DNA from: Kiritimatiellaeota bacterium B1221
GTDB taxonomy: Bacteria; Verrucomicrobiota; Kiritimatiellia; SS1-B-03-39; UBA6053
NCBI GenBank assembly: GCA_029269125.1
Contig: JARHXX010000021.1
Location: 1 to 64,000, forward strand
Length of the DNA stretch: 64,000 nt
Direction of reading: 5' to 3'
Shown here one piece after another: positions 16,675 through 25,650 of this stretch; position 1 is the stretch's first letter, and the number at the start of each line of letters is the position of its first letter. The notes beneath the pieces are model-generated. The model searched no databases and had not been told where the DNA came from. It saw only the letters and a list, made by a program, of their open reading frames with translations. Position numbers and translations under genes: made by a program.

Positions 16675-17511
16675 ATGGCTTTAACTTTAGGTCCAGATCC
16701 CAGATTGCAGTACTCTCCCGTATGCAAAATCCTTATCTTGCTCAACGTGTTGGTCTTTGTGCTGGGGATGTTAGGGGATATGTTGGGTTTACCGATTCTG
16801 AATAACCGAGATCAGCTGAATTTATTCGCTTTGTTTCCCTCGGCGGTGGTGAAGGAGGGCATGTTTTGGACACCATTTACCTACATGTTTTTACATGGCG
16901 GCCTCATGCATCTGGTATTTAATATGATGGGGATTTATTTGTTGGGACCGGATTTGGAACAAACGTTTGGACGCCGTAAATTTACTTTGCTCTACCTGCT
17001 CAGCGGTTGGCTGGGGGGGATTGGTTTTATCTTCATCTCTTATATCCTTCAGGGACAATTGACCCCCTGTGTGGGGGCTTCCGGCGCCATCTTTGGATTG
17101 CTGGGAGGGATTGTGGCGTTGTATCCCAAGCGAATCTACGTGATTTTACCGTTGATGATCCCCATGCGGGCTTCGGTATTGGCGACCTTACTGCTCTCCA
17201 CACATTTATTTTTTATTCTGACCCCTTATGGCAACCATGTCGCTTATGACGTGCATCTGGCCGGAGGGCTCACCGGTTTTCTGTTCTGTGGAGGCGCCGC
17301 GTTGCTCCATCGATACCAATGGCGGGACGTGATTCCGAAACCGGAAATTCCTTATGCCGCGGTTGAGCTTGAAACTTTAGCTTACCGCATCGCCCAAAAA
17401 GAAGGTGATGAGGTGGATGCAGAGGAGTTGAAGCGCTACGAAACTTTAAAGAAAGCACTGCGGTTCGAAGATGTCCCTTCGGTTGAAGAGATCCGGGCCC
17501 AGAGGGCTTAG
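16675..17511 (+). CDS. rhomboid family intramembrane serine protease
   Basis: A 278-residue protein with six to seven membrane helices and a C-terminal cytoplasmic tail of about 65 residues. The catalytic dyad is Ser136 in GASGAIFG and His194 in YDVHLAGGLTGF. The family residues His79 and Asn83 are also present (FLHGGLMHLVFNMMG). Rhomboids cut membrane proteins within or near a membrane segment. It is transcribed divergently from the kinase gene, with almost no intergenic space, so the promoters must overlap or lie inside the opposing 5' ends. The tail (KKALRFEDVPSVEEIRAQRA) resembles a predicted soluble helix. Confidence 0.95.
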   Translation: MALTLGPDPRLQYSPVCKILILLNVLVFVLGMLGDMLGLPILNNRDQLNLFALFPSAVVKEGMFWTPFTYMFLHGGLMHLVFNMMGIYLLGPDLEQTFGRRKFTLLYLLSGWLGGIGFIFISYILQGQLTPCVGASGAIFGLLGGIVALYPKRIYVILPLMIPMRASVLATLLLSTHLFFILTPYGNHVAYDVHLAGGLTGFLFCGGAALLHRYQWRDVIPKPEIPYAAVELETLAYRIAQKEGDEVDAEELKRYETLKKALRFEDVPSVEEIRAQRA

Positions 17512-17557
17512 TCAGAGTTGGGAAATCGGAAGCCGGAGATCGGAGGAAATCCAGCGC

Positions 17558-18271
17558 CTAAAGTTTTCGGATAAATTCCAGGGCCAGTTGATTTCCTTGT
17601 GCGCCCATGCCTCCGTGGTCTTTGCCTTTGATTTCGTGCAGTTCATTATGGGTGTGACCGGTGTTTCTTAACATCCGCAGAAAGTAAGCGTTTTCCTCAT
17701 AGCGTCCCATCAGTTCCAGTTCACGGTCTCCGGTGACCAGCAGGATAGGGGGGGCGTCAGGACGGATATGATAGAAGGGGGCCAGTTCATCGATGAGGGG
17801 TTGGGTTTCGGGGATGCCGCGTTCTTTACGAATCGTGAAGTGGGTAATGTTCTGACCACTTAACGAAATGAGGGCGGCCAAACGGTCGGGATCGATGCCA
17901 TAAGGTTTGAGCCAACGTTTATCGAGGGTCACCATGGACGCCAGATACGCACCGGCGGAAGATCCGACTAAAACAATTTTATCGGGATTGCCTCCGAAGC
18001 TGGCCACGTGCTTAAACGTCCATGCCACAGCGGCGGCGGCATCTTCGATATATCCGGGGCAGGTGGTTTGAGGATGCAGACGGTAATCCGGCGTGACGAC
18101 GGCAAATTCCTGATCGGCAAATTCTGCGGGCAAATGACGGTCTCCCGTGGTCATGCCCCCTCCGTAGAAATAGAGGATGGTGGTGAAATCTTTTTTGCCT
18201 TCAGGTACATAGACCTCAAGTTTACAGCGGTCGGGTTCCGCAAATGGGATGTTTTGTAGTTTAGCTTGCAT
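17558..18271 (-). CDS. alpha/beta hydrolase, esterase/lipase type
   Basis: A 237-residue cytoplasmic alpha/beta hydrolase. The nucleophile elbow is GSSAG (Ser105), the oxyanion region reads YGGG where hormone-sensitive-lipase-type enzymes have HGGG, and acid and base of the triad are likely in LLVTGDREL and GKDHGGM. The substrate cannot be told from sequence; carboxylic or acetyl esters are likely. No signal peptide. Upstream (18272-18506) a stretch of about 235 bp holds no convincing gene; only a 24-residue open tail (..QVHTYAEITEMIQHAS) precedes the start in another frame. Confidence 0.85.
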   Translation of the reverse strand: MQAKLQNIPFAEPDRCKLEVYVPEGKKDFTTILYFYGGGMTTGDRHLPAEFADQEFAVVTPDYRLHPQTTCPGYIEDAAAAVAWTFKHVASFGGNPDKIVLVGSSAGAYLASMVTLDKRWLKPYGIDPDRLAALISLSGQNITHFTIRKERGIPETQPLIDELAPFYHIRPDAPPILLVTGDRELELMGRYEENAYFLRMLRNTGHTHNELHEIKGKDHGGMGAQGNQLALEFIRKL

Positions 18272-18506
18272 GTTGAATCATCTCGGTGATTTCGGCGTAG
18301 GTATGGACTTGCTCTTCGTGTGAAAGGGCTGGACTCTATTGGCGAGAGGAAATGTAGGACAAAAGGAGGGGGGCATAATACATTCGTGTGCGGGGGGCAA
18401 AAGGTTGCTTGAAGTCCGTCTGCACCGTTATTCTTTTCCGCATAGATGAAAAAAAATCAATCCCGGGTTTGCGGAAATGACCGGAGGACCTCATTTATCG
18501 CAATTT

Positions 18507-19544
18507 TCAGAGGTTAAATTCGCCACGGTCAAATTGAGTCCAAAACGCTTCCGAAGAATAGTGCTTTTGGATTCCTGTGGAGCTTCTTCCATTATAGTGG
18601 GTATAATTCACACGTATGGACGCCAGGGAATCCATTTGACGGAGAATATCGATGCCTTTTTCTGTACGGGTAGGGTCAAAATCAATCTTTTTCAACTTCA
18701 TCCCTTTTAAAGGTTCAAGGTTCGAAATTTCTGGACAGCCTACAAATTTCAATTCGGTGATATTCTTCCCTTCAATTTGGCTGATGTCAGAAAGTTCCTT
18801 GGAATGCCATATACCCAATGATTCCAAAGGCATCTCTTCTAGAAGTTTAAGGTCGTTCATGGGAAAGAACCAAAGATCAAATTTTTGGATGGGCAGTTTC
18901 TGGATGGGTGTCAGGTCGACATCCCTGCGGGACCAAAAGTGAAAGTCGGCCAGTTGAGTCAGGCTGGACAGAACTGAAACCTCTTGCAGATTTAGGCCAT
19001 AGAGGCTCAACCTTCTCAGTGGCATGTCCTGAATGGGAGATAGATCTGATAGTTTGTTTAAGTAGTTCAGACCGAGGTATTCAAGGGACTTGCCTTCAAG
19101 GCTGGAGATGTCTTGGATTAAAGGGCACTCGTTCAAATGGAATCGTTTTAATTTTTTCAAACTTTTGACGGGTGACAAATCTTCCAGCAATGGACAGCGA
19201 GTCAAATAGAGACCTTCGATGGGCATATGGCTGATTGCGGAAAGATCCTTTAGTGCGGGGAAGTGGTAAATGCGAAGCTCACAGAGGGGGTAGTCTTTCA
19301 ATGGAGACAGATCTTCGATGTCCTGCTTGTCGGATTCCAGTCGGAGGCTCCACCTGCCTTGGTCGTCTTTACTGAGGTATTTTCCTGTGCCCGGCCAAAT
19401 GGCTTCCAGATCACGCAGGGCGGCTTCGAAAGCGGTGATTTCGTTTTTGATTTCCTCTTCGACGGACTTATCCGCACAGCCGAAGAGTGAAATTCCCAGA
19501 GCAAGGATGATAAGTCTTAGGGAGAACTTTTTTTCTGATAACAT
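18507..19544 (-). CDS. leucine-rich-repeat lipoprotein
   Basis: About 345 residues. The N-terminus is a lipoprotein signal (hydrophobic stretch ending ISLFGC, lipobox Cys about residue 22 from the chosen start). About nine short repeats of the bacterial LRR type follow, of the form LxxLxLxxCPxLxDLSPLxxL, for instance IEGLYLTRCPLLEDLSPVKS. The C-terminus ends SSEAFWTQFDRGEFNL, a tail that I know from LRR proteins of Planctomycetes and Verrucomicrobia. The chosen ATG at 19544 has GGAGGG four bases upstream; 19559 is an alternative. Likely an envelope-attached binding protein with unknown ligand. Confidence 0.8.
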   Translation of the reverse strand: MLSEKKFSLRLIILALGISLFGCADKSVEEEIKNEITAFEAALRDLEAIWPGTGKYLSKDDQGRWSLRLESDKQDIEDLSPLKDYPLCELRIYHFPALKDLSAISHMPIEGLYLTRCPLLEDLSPVKSLKKLKRFHLNECPLIQDISSLEGKSLEYLGLNYLNKLSDLSPIQDMPLRRLSLYGLNLQEVSVLSSLTQLADFHFWSRRDVDLTPIQKLPIQKFDLWFFPMNDLKLLEEMPLESLGIWHSKELSDISQIEGKNITELKFVGCPEISNLEPLKGMKLKKIDFDPTRTEKGIDILRQMDSLASIRVNYTHYNGRSSTGIQKHYSSEAFWTQFDRGEFNL

Positions 19545-19575
19545 GAACCCTCCGCTCATTTTATAGGGAAGCGCA

Positions 19576-21237
19576 TTAATGATGAACGCGATTGAGTACG
19601 CGTATTAGCTGGGGCAAAAGTTGTTTTTTACGGCTGACCACTCCGGGGAGGTCGTAAAGGTTTTTGTCCAGCGAAGGATAGTCGATGGCTGCGATAATTC
19701 GGGGATTGCCCGCGGTCAGCAGGTAACTGGCCTGGGTGGTGATATCGGTAATCATCAAACAGGCAAAATCATCATTGCTGGTCGCCACATAATTTTTGAG
19801 GGCGACTTCTAAGTCCTCTTTGCGTTCCCAGAAGCGCTCCATGCCGAGTTCTTCGGCCTGCGAGATTGAAATGGTCCAATCGTTTTCGGTGTAGGTCTTC
19901 CGGTCGCTGGCCAGGACCTCTTCGGAGGAGCTGATCGAAAGGGTGGAACCTTCGGCGAAGAAGTCCCGTGCGTAGTCATCGAGATTGACAGGCAGGTACT
20001 GTCTTAACCAGGAAAGAATATCTTTGTCCACATCCGTGGTGGTGGGGGATTTCAGGAACAGGGTATCCGAAATAATGCCTGAAGCCATGCACAGGGCAAT
20101 CCCCGGTTCGGGCATAATGGCGTGCTGACGGAAGAGACGGGCGACCATGGTGCAGGTGGAGCCCACGGTGTCGTTCATAAAGCGAATGGGTTCGCGGGAG
20201 TGGAGGCCGCCTCCTATGCGGTGGTGGTCGATGACTTCTAAAATTTGGGCTTCGGGGGCGCCTTTAACCGCTTGGCTGTATTCATTGTGATCCAATAATA
20301 TCAGTTTTGCGGGTTGGGGGTCAATCATGTCTGATTTGGCGAAAACGCCGTATAACCGTTCCTCGTCATCGAGTACCGGAAAAAGATCCTGACCGGCTTC
20401 CTGAACCCGGTCGCGGATGGTGTGAAGCAATTCGTGGTGGTCGAACGTGATGAAGTCCCGGTCCATGGCCTGGCTGACAGGTTTGGCGGTGCGCACCAAC
20501 AGGGCGGTCATGGCGGTATCGAGGGGACTGGAGATTACCACCACGCCTTTTTCTTTGGCTTTCTCCACCAATTCCTCTTTCATGGTAAATCCACCGGTGA
20601 TCACAATAACGCGGACACCCATGTTGATGGATTCGGCCTGAATGGTGGGGCGGTCACCCACCAGCACCATTAAGCGGTCGGTGGGGTAATTTTTGATTCG
20701 GTCTTTAAAGCCGTCCCGGCTCATGGCGCCAATGAACATCACCAGCTGTTCGTGTTTGTTGATGTTCACTTCGTTTTGAAACGTGCCGCCCAAAACCGAA
20801 CGGACTTGGGAGAGAGTCGAATTTAAAATCCGTTGTTCTCCCAGGTCATTTTCATCGGGAATTAACATATGCATCAACTGGAGAAGCGTAAGCAGTCCCA
20901 CCACTTTCTGATCGTTATTGATTACCGGAATGGCTTTGAGCCGGTGCTGTTGCATGCGCCGGTACACTTCCATGAACGGTTCTTCTTCCCGGGTGACCAT
21001 GACATTGGTCCGGCAGATCTGACTGGTGGTGGGACGCACATCCATCAACAGTTTGGGATGGGGGACGCCAGCCGTTTCCAGCGCAAACTCGGTTCGCAGG
21101 TTTGCGGTGCCGCAGGCGGCCGGAATCGCTTCGGGATAACGGGTTCTGCGAAGCAAGTCTGCATAGGAAATGACAGAACAAATTGCATCCGTATCCGGGT
21201 TGCGGTGGCCAATGACGTAGACGGGAGGTTTATCCAT
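19576..21237 (-). CDS. manganese-dependent inorganic pyrophosphatase with CBS and DRTGG domains
   Basis: A 553-residue family II (DHH) pyrophosphatase with a regulatory insert. The N-terminal DHH part has GHRNPDTDAICS (metal ligands His, Asp, Asp), the insert has a first CBS motif (near 78-135), a DRTGG domain (about 150-245) and a second CBS motif (about 248-305), and the DHH domain resumes with ILLDHNEYSQ and EVIDHHRIGG, followed by the DHHA2 domain. Enzymes of this layout hydrolyse pyrophosphate and are controlled by adenine nucleotides or diadenosine polyphosphates bound to CBS/DRTGG. Length fits the family. It is cytoplasmic and probably transcribed alone, 16 bp before the LRR lipoprotein gene. 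Confidence 0.93.
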   Translation of the reverse strand: MDKPPVYVIGHRNPDTDAICSVISYADLLRRTRYPEAIPAACGTANLRTEFALETAGVPHPKLLMDVRPTTSQICRTNVMVTREEEPFMEVYRRMQQHRLKAIPVINNDQKVVGLLTLLQLMHMLIPDENDLGEQRILNSTLSQVRSVLGGTFQNEVNINKHEQLVMFIGAMSRDGFKDRIKNYPTDRLMVLVGDRPTIQAESINMGVRVIVITGGFTMKEELVEKAKEKGVVVISSPLDTAMTALLVRTAKPVSQAMDRDFITFDHHELLHTIRDRVQEAGQDLFPVLDDEERLYGVFAKSDMIDPQPAKLILLDHNEYSQAVKGAPEAQILEVIDHHRIGGGLHSREPIRFMNDTVGSTCTMVARLFRQHAIMPEPGIALCMASGIISDTLFLKSPTTTDVDKDILSWLRQYLPVNLDDYARDFFAEGSTLSISSSEEVLASDRKTYTENDWTISISQAEELGMERFWERKEDLEVALKNYVATSNDDFACLMITDITTQASYLLTAGNPRIIAAIDYPSLDKNLYDLPGVVSRKKQLLPQLIRVLNRVHH

Positions 21238-21344
21238 AACAACGATATAACGCTTAATTATGGGGGATGCAAGCTTGAAGCAATGGACCCCTTTTAGACT
21301 TCAGATTCTATCGTTTTCCGGGGGTCGTGCAGGGCAGCCGGCAT

Positions 21345-23180
21345 TTATCCGTCCAGGGATTCTCCGTTGAGAAATTTCTGAATATCTGAAAGTTGTTCGC
21401 GGCTGATCACAACCGGATTTTCCAGCCAGTCTTTCCACACCCCGGAAATCCGTTGGGTATCCGTAAGATTCTCTGCGGCTTGGCGAATGGCCTGGCGGAA
21501 GCTTTCCATGAGCACCGGGGTTCCGACAAAGAGTTGTTCGTCCGGGAGCCATTTGTGGGCGCGGGCATCCCGAATGGTTTTGCGGGTAGAGTCATCGATT
21601 CCGGTCAGGTAGACTTTCCGCCCGTTTTTTTGAAAGCTTTCTGAGAAATCGAGAATGGCATTCCAGCTGGAGAAATCAATGGCGTGAGTCTGGCGGATTC
21701 TGAGAATGATTACTTCCGGATCCTGGATTTGGGTGATTTCGTTTAACTGCTCCAGAAGTTCATGCGCGACGGTATAGCTCAGGTCTCCGTGAAGGGAAAG
21801 CCCCACCAGAGAACTTTGTTCATGTTGGGAGCCGGGAGTATAGGGGCGCTCTTCAAAGGATCCGTCGGGTTGCGGGAGGATTTCTTTGAGATGCAAACTG
21901 CGACTGCGCTGAAGCAGGAGCATGGCGGCCAGTATAATTCCCGTGAAGATCCCGTATTCGATACGGATAAATACAGTGACCAGCAAGGTGGCGATCATGA
22001 CACCGACATCAATTCGGGAGGTGCGCCAGAGGCGTTTGACCCGTTTCGGGTCGATGAGGCGGACGCCAATAAACAAGAGCAGTCCTGCGAGGGAGGCGGC
22101 GGGAATCAGATTAATGAGTCCGGGGAGGGTGATCAGTGCCAGTGCGGTGGCTAATCCGAAGATGACATTGGCAACGAAGGTCACCCCGCCACTTTCTTCG
22201 ATCAGGGTGGAGCGGCTAAAACTTCCGGAACCGGGGATTCCCTGAAAAAAGGAACTGGCAATCATCCCCAAACCTTGTCCAAAAAACTCCTGGTTAAAAT
22301 TCAGGCGCATGCGGTGACGAACGGCCAGGGTTTGTCCGATGGAAACGGCTTCAATTAATCCGACCACAGAGACGGCCAAGGCGCCGGGGAGGAGGGCGGG
22401 GATATGCTGCGCCCACCCTTCAAAGAAAGGGGAAACCGGGGTGGGAAGCCCGGTAGGGACCGGGGAAATATCCTGTACCAGGATGATCTGACATCCCGGC
22501 ATCCAGTACGCGTAAGCAATCCCTGCGCCCATGGCAAGCAGGGCCACCGGAAAGCGTTTGCCGTATTTGTTCAGCCCGAACATAATGCCCAGAGTCAAGG
22601 CGCTGACTGCAACTGCATGCGGATCGGCTTCGGTGATCCGGCCGAGTTTGTCGACGACCTGGGAGGGAAACCAGGTTTCTTCTCCCTTGTCGATGCCCAA
22701 TAAATGATGCAGACGGCCCAGGGCAATCATACTGCCCACCCCCATGGTGAAACCTAGGAATGCCGATTCCGGCACAAAGTGAATGAGTCCTCCCATCCGC
22801 AGCAGGCCCATGGTCATCCGAATGATTCCCACCAACAATGTAAACAGAAAAACCATTTGCATATGATACTCCGGAACCACCAGCGTCATCATGGGGAACA
22901 TGGCGGCTGCTGTAAGTAAAGAGGCGGAGTTGGTGGGGCCGGTATTGACAAAGGGCGCGCTGCCCCAAAGGGCGGCCACAATGGATGCGACCATGGCGGC
23001 ATAAAGACCGTGGATGGGATCGACCTCCGCGAGCATTCCGTAGGCAATGGCTTGAGGGACGGCAAAGATGGCAACCGTAAGGCCTGCCATTACATCCCCG
23101 CGGAGAAAACTGCGTTTGTATCCCCGGAGGACCCGGATAAATGGAGCGGGATGAATGTTGCCAGAGGTGGGATGAATCAT
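21345..23180 (-). CDS. SulP family anion transporter with STAS domain
   Basis: A protein of 611 residues with about 12-14 membrane helices and a C-terminal cytoplasmic STAS domain (around residues 445-545 with VIILRIRQTHAIDFSSWNAI). The SulP signature is seen in the first helices (AVPQAIAYGMLAEVDPIHGLYAAM) and in FQGIPGSGSFSRSTLIEESGG. Family members import sulfate, bicarbonate or other anions; which one cannot be told here. The ATG at 23180 has GGGGGA directly upstream; a GTG at 23198 is less likely. After the STAS domain about 55 residues with unknown role follow. Confidence 0.93.
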   Translation of the reverse strand: MIHPTSGNIHPAPFIRVLRGYKRSFLRGDVMAGLTVAIFAVPQAIAYGMLAEVDPIHGLYAAMVASIVAALWGSAPFVNTGPTNSASLLTAAAMFPMMTLVVPEYHMQMVFLFTLLVGIIRMTMGLLRMGGLIHFVPESAFLGFTMGVGSMIALGRLHHLLGIDKGEETWFPSQVVDKLGRITEADPHAVAVSALTLGIMFGLNKYGKRFPVALLAMGAGIAYAYWMPGCQIILVQDISPVPTGLPTPVSPFFEGWAQHIPALLPGALAVSVVGLIEAVSIGQTLAVRHRMRLNFNQEFFGQGLGMIASSFFQGIPGSGSFSRSTLIEESGGVTFVANVIFGLATALALITLPGLINLIPAASLAGLLLFIGVRLIDPKRVKRLWRTSRIDVGVMIATLLVTVFIRIEYGIFTGIILAAMLLLQRSRSLHLKEILPQPDGSFEERPYTPGSQHEQSSLVGLSLHGDLSYTVAHELLEQLNEITQIQDPEVIILRIRQTHAIDFSSWNAILDFSESFQKNGRKVYLTGIDDSTRKTIRDARAHKWLPDEQLFVGTPVLMESFRQAIRQAAENLTDTQRISGVWKDWLENPVVISREQLSDIQKFLNGESLDG

Positions 23181-23507
23181 ATTTCCCCCATAGCTCACCT
23201 GAAACTTATGACAAGTCCCCGCCGACAGAATCTCTTCAACTGGTTTGAAGTGGTGCGTTTTCCGTTCTTTCCGGATGGACGCAGGACACGTTTATCCCAA
23301 GGGGCCTGGGTTGCGCGGATGGATTGGGGGACGGATATTTTTCAGGAGGGACCTGCCTGAATCCTTGCCCCGGGGAGAGAGAAAAGCCTGTTGATAATAG
23401 GCAAAATTTTTTCTTTTTTTTGTGTAATGGTTTTGTCTATAGTCCGACTCATTCGAGATAGCTGATGATTTTGTCAGTTTAAACCCGAATCCTATGGAGT
23501 ATTGATT

Positions 23508-23699
23508 ATGAAAAAAGTATTATTGTCTCTCGCAGTTGTAAGCATGGCCGGTTTCATTTATGCAGGATCTGCATGTTGCACCACCAAGAAAGCTGAAGAA
23601 AAAACAGCCAAGAAAGCTTGCACCGAATGCAGCAAAGTTGAAGGCGCCTGTGACACCTGCTCAACTAAAAAAGCTGAGAAAACACAAGCAAAAGACTAA
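23508..23699 (+). CDS. small secreted Cys- and Lys-rich peptide
   Basis: A 63-residue protein with a clear signal peptide (MKKVLLSLAVVSMAGFIYAG) and a mature part of about 43 residues rich in Lys, Thr and Ala. Six cysteines occur in three pairs: CC, CTEC and CDTC. The ATG at 23508 has GGAG eight bases upstream. A strong terminator follows within 25 bp, so it forms its own short transcript. I do not recognise the family. The cysteine pairs could bind metal or form disulfides in the periplasm. The 23199-23507 stretch before it serves as the spacer to the divergent SulP gene and has no other gene. Confidence 0.75.
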   Translation: MKKVLLSLAVVSMAGFIYAGSACCTTKKAEEKTAKKACTECSKVEGACDTCSTKKAEKTQAKD

Positions 23700-23722
23700 T
23701 TCGTCTTTTTCTGAAGTATCAG

Positions 23723-23753
23723 ACGGTCCCGTTTACGCGGGGCCGTTTTTTTT
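23723..23753 (+). terminator. rho-independent terminator of the Cys-rich peptide gene
   Basis: ACGGTCCCG and GCGGGGCCGT pair across the loop TTTAC with one small mismatch, followed by eight T. Confidence 0.9.
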
Positions 23754-23841
23754 CTGCGCGGGTCTGGAAAGTTTTTTGAACTTTTTTCTTTATCCGCTCA
23801 CGGTCCGAGCCGAAAAGCCGCTGCCGAAGTTTTCCCGGCCA

Positions 23842-24018
23842 TCAAAGTAACCAGAAGAGGTAGGGGAGAGGCCACAGCACGATCACACACATGAGGGCAT
23901 GGGTCCAGGGGGATCCGATGCGGGGATCTGTATGGGCGTCCCAGAACACATGTATAAATGTGAGCAAGATCAGAAAAAATAATTTGATGGATTCTGGGTG
24001 TGGGCACTGCATCTGCAT
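23842..24018 (-). CDS. possible small two-helix membrane protein
   Basis: An open frame of about 58 residues with two hydrophobic segments (IKLFFLILLTFIHVFW and ALMCVIVLWPLPYLFWLL) separated by a short polar loop, DAHTDPRIGSPWTH. The regular alternation looks like a true small membrane protein. No Shine-Dalgarno sequence stands before the start, and the region 23760-24100 has no other gene. Uncertain; it could be chance. Confidence 0.35.
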   Translation of the reverse strand: MQMQCPHPESIKLFFLILLTFIHVFWDAHTDPRIGSPWTHALMCVIVLWPLPYLFWLL

Positions 24019-24105
24019 GACCAATCACTTGAAGGAAAATATTAGAGGTTGTCGAAACCTTTTTTCGGATATACAATATTTGAAACCCCAACAGGAGAAC
24101 TCAAT

Positions 24106-24576
24106 ATGTCAAAAGTACCTTTAGTTGAAGAATTTATGACCCAAAAAGTGGTCACGCTTACTCCGGATATGGATATATATGACGCCATCCTCAAGATGAT
24201 GAAGATGGATGTTTCGGGCGCGCCGGTGTGCACGGAAGACGGGGTCTTAATGGGTATGCTGTCTGAAAAGGATTGTATGAGTATTTTTGCTTCGGCGGTC
24301 TACAGCAATATGCCCGGGGGAACGGTGGCTGAATATATGGTGATGCATCCGGAGACCATTGGGTTAAAAGCGGACTTGTTTACGGTTGCGGGCATTTTGA
24401 TGCACCGTCCTTACCGACGTCTGCCGGTGGTAGAGGGAGAAAAATTAATGGGAGTGGTTTCCCGCACGGATGTTCTGAAAGCCAGTGCGGAACTGTGGCA
24501 TCATCCGGATGGTCGCGATTGGTCCGATTCTAAATATTTAACCAAAGAACTGAAGGCGATGCTCTGGAAAAAATGA
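24106..24576 (+). CDS. CBS-domain pair protein
   Basis: A 156-residue cytoplasmic protein made of two CBS motifs (about residues 5-65 and 75-135), seen in VEEFMTQKVVTLTPDMDIYD, SGAPVCTEDGVLMGMLSEKD and RLPVVEGEKLMGVVSRTDVL. CBS pairs bind adenosine nucleotides and regulate partner proteins; here no enzyme domain is attached. The ATG at 24106 has AGGAG eight bases upstream; an upstream TTG in frame is not supported. The gene overlaps the following Xer recombinase by 4 bp, so the two are made together, though a functional link is unknown. Confidence 0.88.
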   Translation: MSKVPLVEEFMTQKVVTLTPDMDIYDAILKMMKMDVSGAPVCTEDGVLMGMLSEKDCMSIFASAVYSNMPGGTVAEYMVMHPETIGLKADLFTVAGILMHRPYRRLPVVEGEKLMGVVSRTDVLKASAELWHHPDGRDWSDSKYLTKELKAMLWKK

Positions 24577-25529
24577 AAGTCGATCCGGCGCTGGAGCAGT
24601 TTAGTGAGTATTTAAAAGGTGAGAAAAATGCATCCGGGCACACCCTGGATGCGTACGCCCGGGACATCCTGCAATTTGCGGCTTTTGTGTGGCCGGATCA
24701 ACCGGCGCCATATCCCTGGTCTGCCATTACCCGGATTCAGGCCCGGAGCTTTTTGGTTCGTGTCCAGAAAAGCGGTGCGATGCCGACCACGACGGGGCGT
24801 AAAATATCCAGTTTACGGAGTTTCTATCGATTTTTACTGCGGGAAGGGGAGGTCAAAGTGAATCCTTTTTCCGGATTACCTCAGCCCAAAAAAAGCAGGG
24901 AGCTGCCCCAGATTCTGAGCCCTGCCGAAATTTTACGTCTTTTGGACGCCCCGCGGGTACACTTTGAGCGCCAGGGGAATCATGATGCGCTCCATAAGTA
25001 TCAGGTCGTTCGGGACACCGCCATTTTGGAGGTCCTCTACAGTAGTGGCATCCGTTTAAGTGAGCTTACCGGATTAAGGGAGGAGCGAATTGACCTCATC
25101 ACCGGAGTGGTGCGGGTATTGGGGAAAGGGCGTAAAGAACGTATTTGCGCATTGGGTGGCCCTGCATCCGAAGCATTACATGAAGCGATTGAGGGCAGGG
25201 ATGTGTATCTGTATTCTCTGGGAATCACCGCCCGTCCCAAAGCAATTTTTCTGAACAAGCTGGGGACGCCTCTAAGCAACCGGTCGATCCAGCGGATGAT
25301 GAAAACCATGCTGCAGGTGGCGGATTTGCCGGGGGATTTGTATCCGCATGCGCTTCGTCATTCATTCGCCACGCATCTTTTAGATAACGGAGCGGATTTA
25401 CGCAGTGTACAGGAGTTACTGGGGCACAGCAGTTTATCCACCACGCAAATTTATACCCATGTTTCAATTGAGCGGATGAAAGAGGTTTATACCCAGGCGC
25501 ATCCCCGCGCCCGCGGGAAGCGCCGATGA
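24573..25529 (+). CDS. tyrosine recombinase XerC/XerD type
   Basis: A 318-residue site-specific recombinase with the N-terminal SAM-like domain and the C-terminal catalytic domain. All active-site residues are visible: Arg161 (SGIRLSELTGL), Lys185 (LGKGRKER), His259 and Arg262 (PHALRHSFATHLL), His285 (LLGHSSLSTTQ) and Tyr294 (IYTH). Length and motifs fit XerC/XerD, which resolve chromosome dimers at dif. It lies in an operon with a CBS protein and no phage or integron features surround it. Whether it is XerC or XerD cannot be told without comparison. Confidence 0.92.
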   Translation: MKVDPALEQFSEYLKGEKNASGHTLDAYARDILQFAAFVWPDQPAPYPWSAITRIQARSFLVRVQKSGAMPTTTGRKISSLRSFYRFLLREGEVKVNPFSGLPQPKKSRELPQILSPAEILRLLDAPRVHFERQGNHDALHKYQVVRDTAILEVLYSSGIRLSELTGLREERIDLITGVVRVLGKGRKERICALGGPASEALHEAIEGRDVYLYSLGITARPKAIFLNKLGTPLSNRSIQRMMKTMLQVADLPGDLYPHALRHSFATHLLDNGADLRSVQELLGHSSLSTTQIYTHVSIERMKEVYTQAHPRARGKRR

Positions 25530-25650
25530 ATGCGGGTTGAATATTCCGGATTCCCCGGCTTCGCTTGGGAAGGTTGAAGCCCTGTGATGCAAATACCCGG
25601 ACGGTGCCCGCCCCGCGGGCGGGACGGACTGCGCCCAGCACTGACTTTGC

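Noticed and set aside
24573-25529. integrase of a mobile island
   Set aside because: Length, active-site spacing and operon context fit the housekeeping XerC/XerD class, and no attachment repeats or phage genes flank it.
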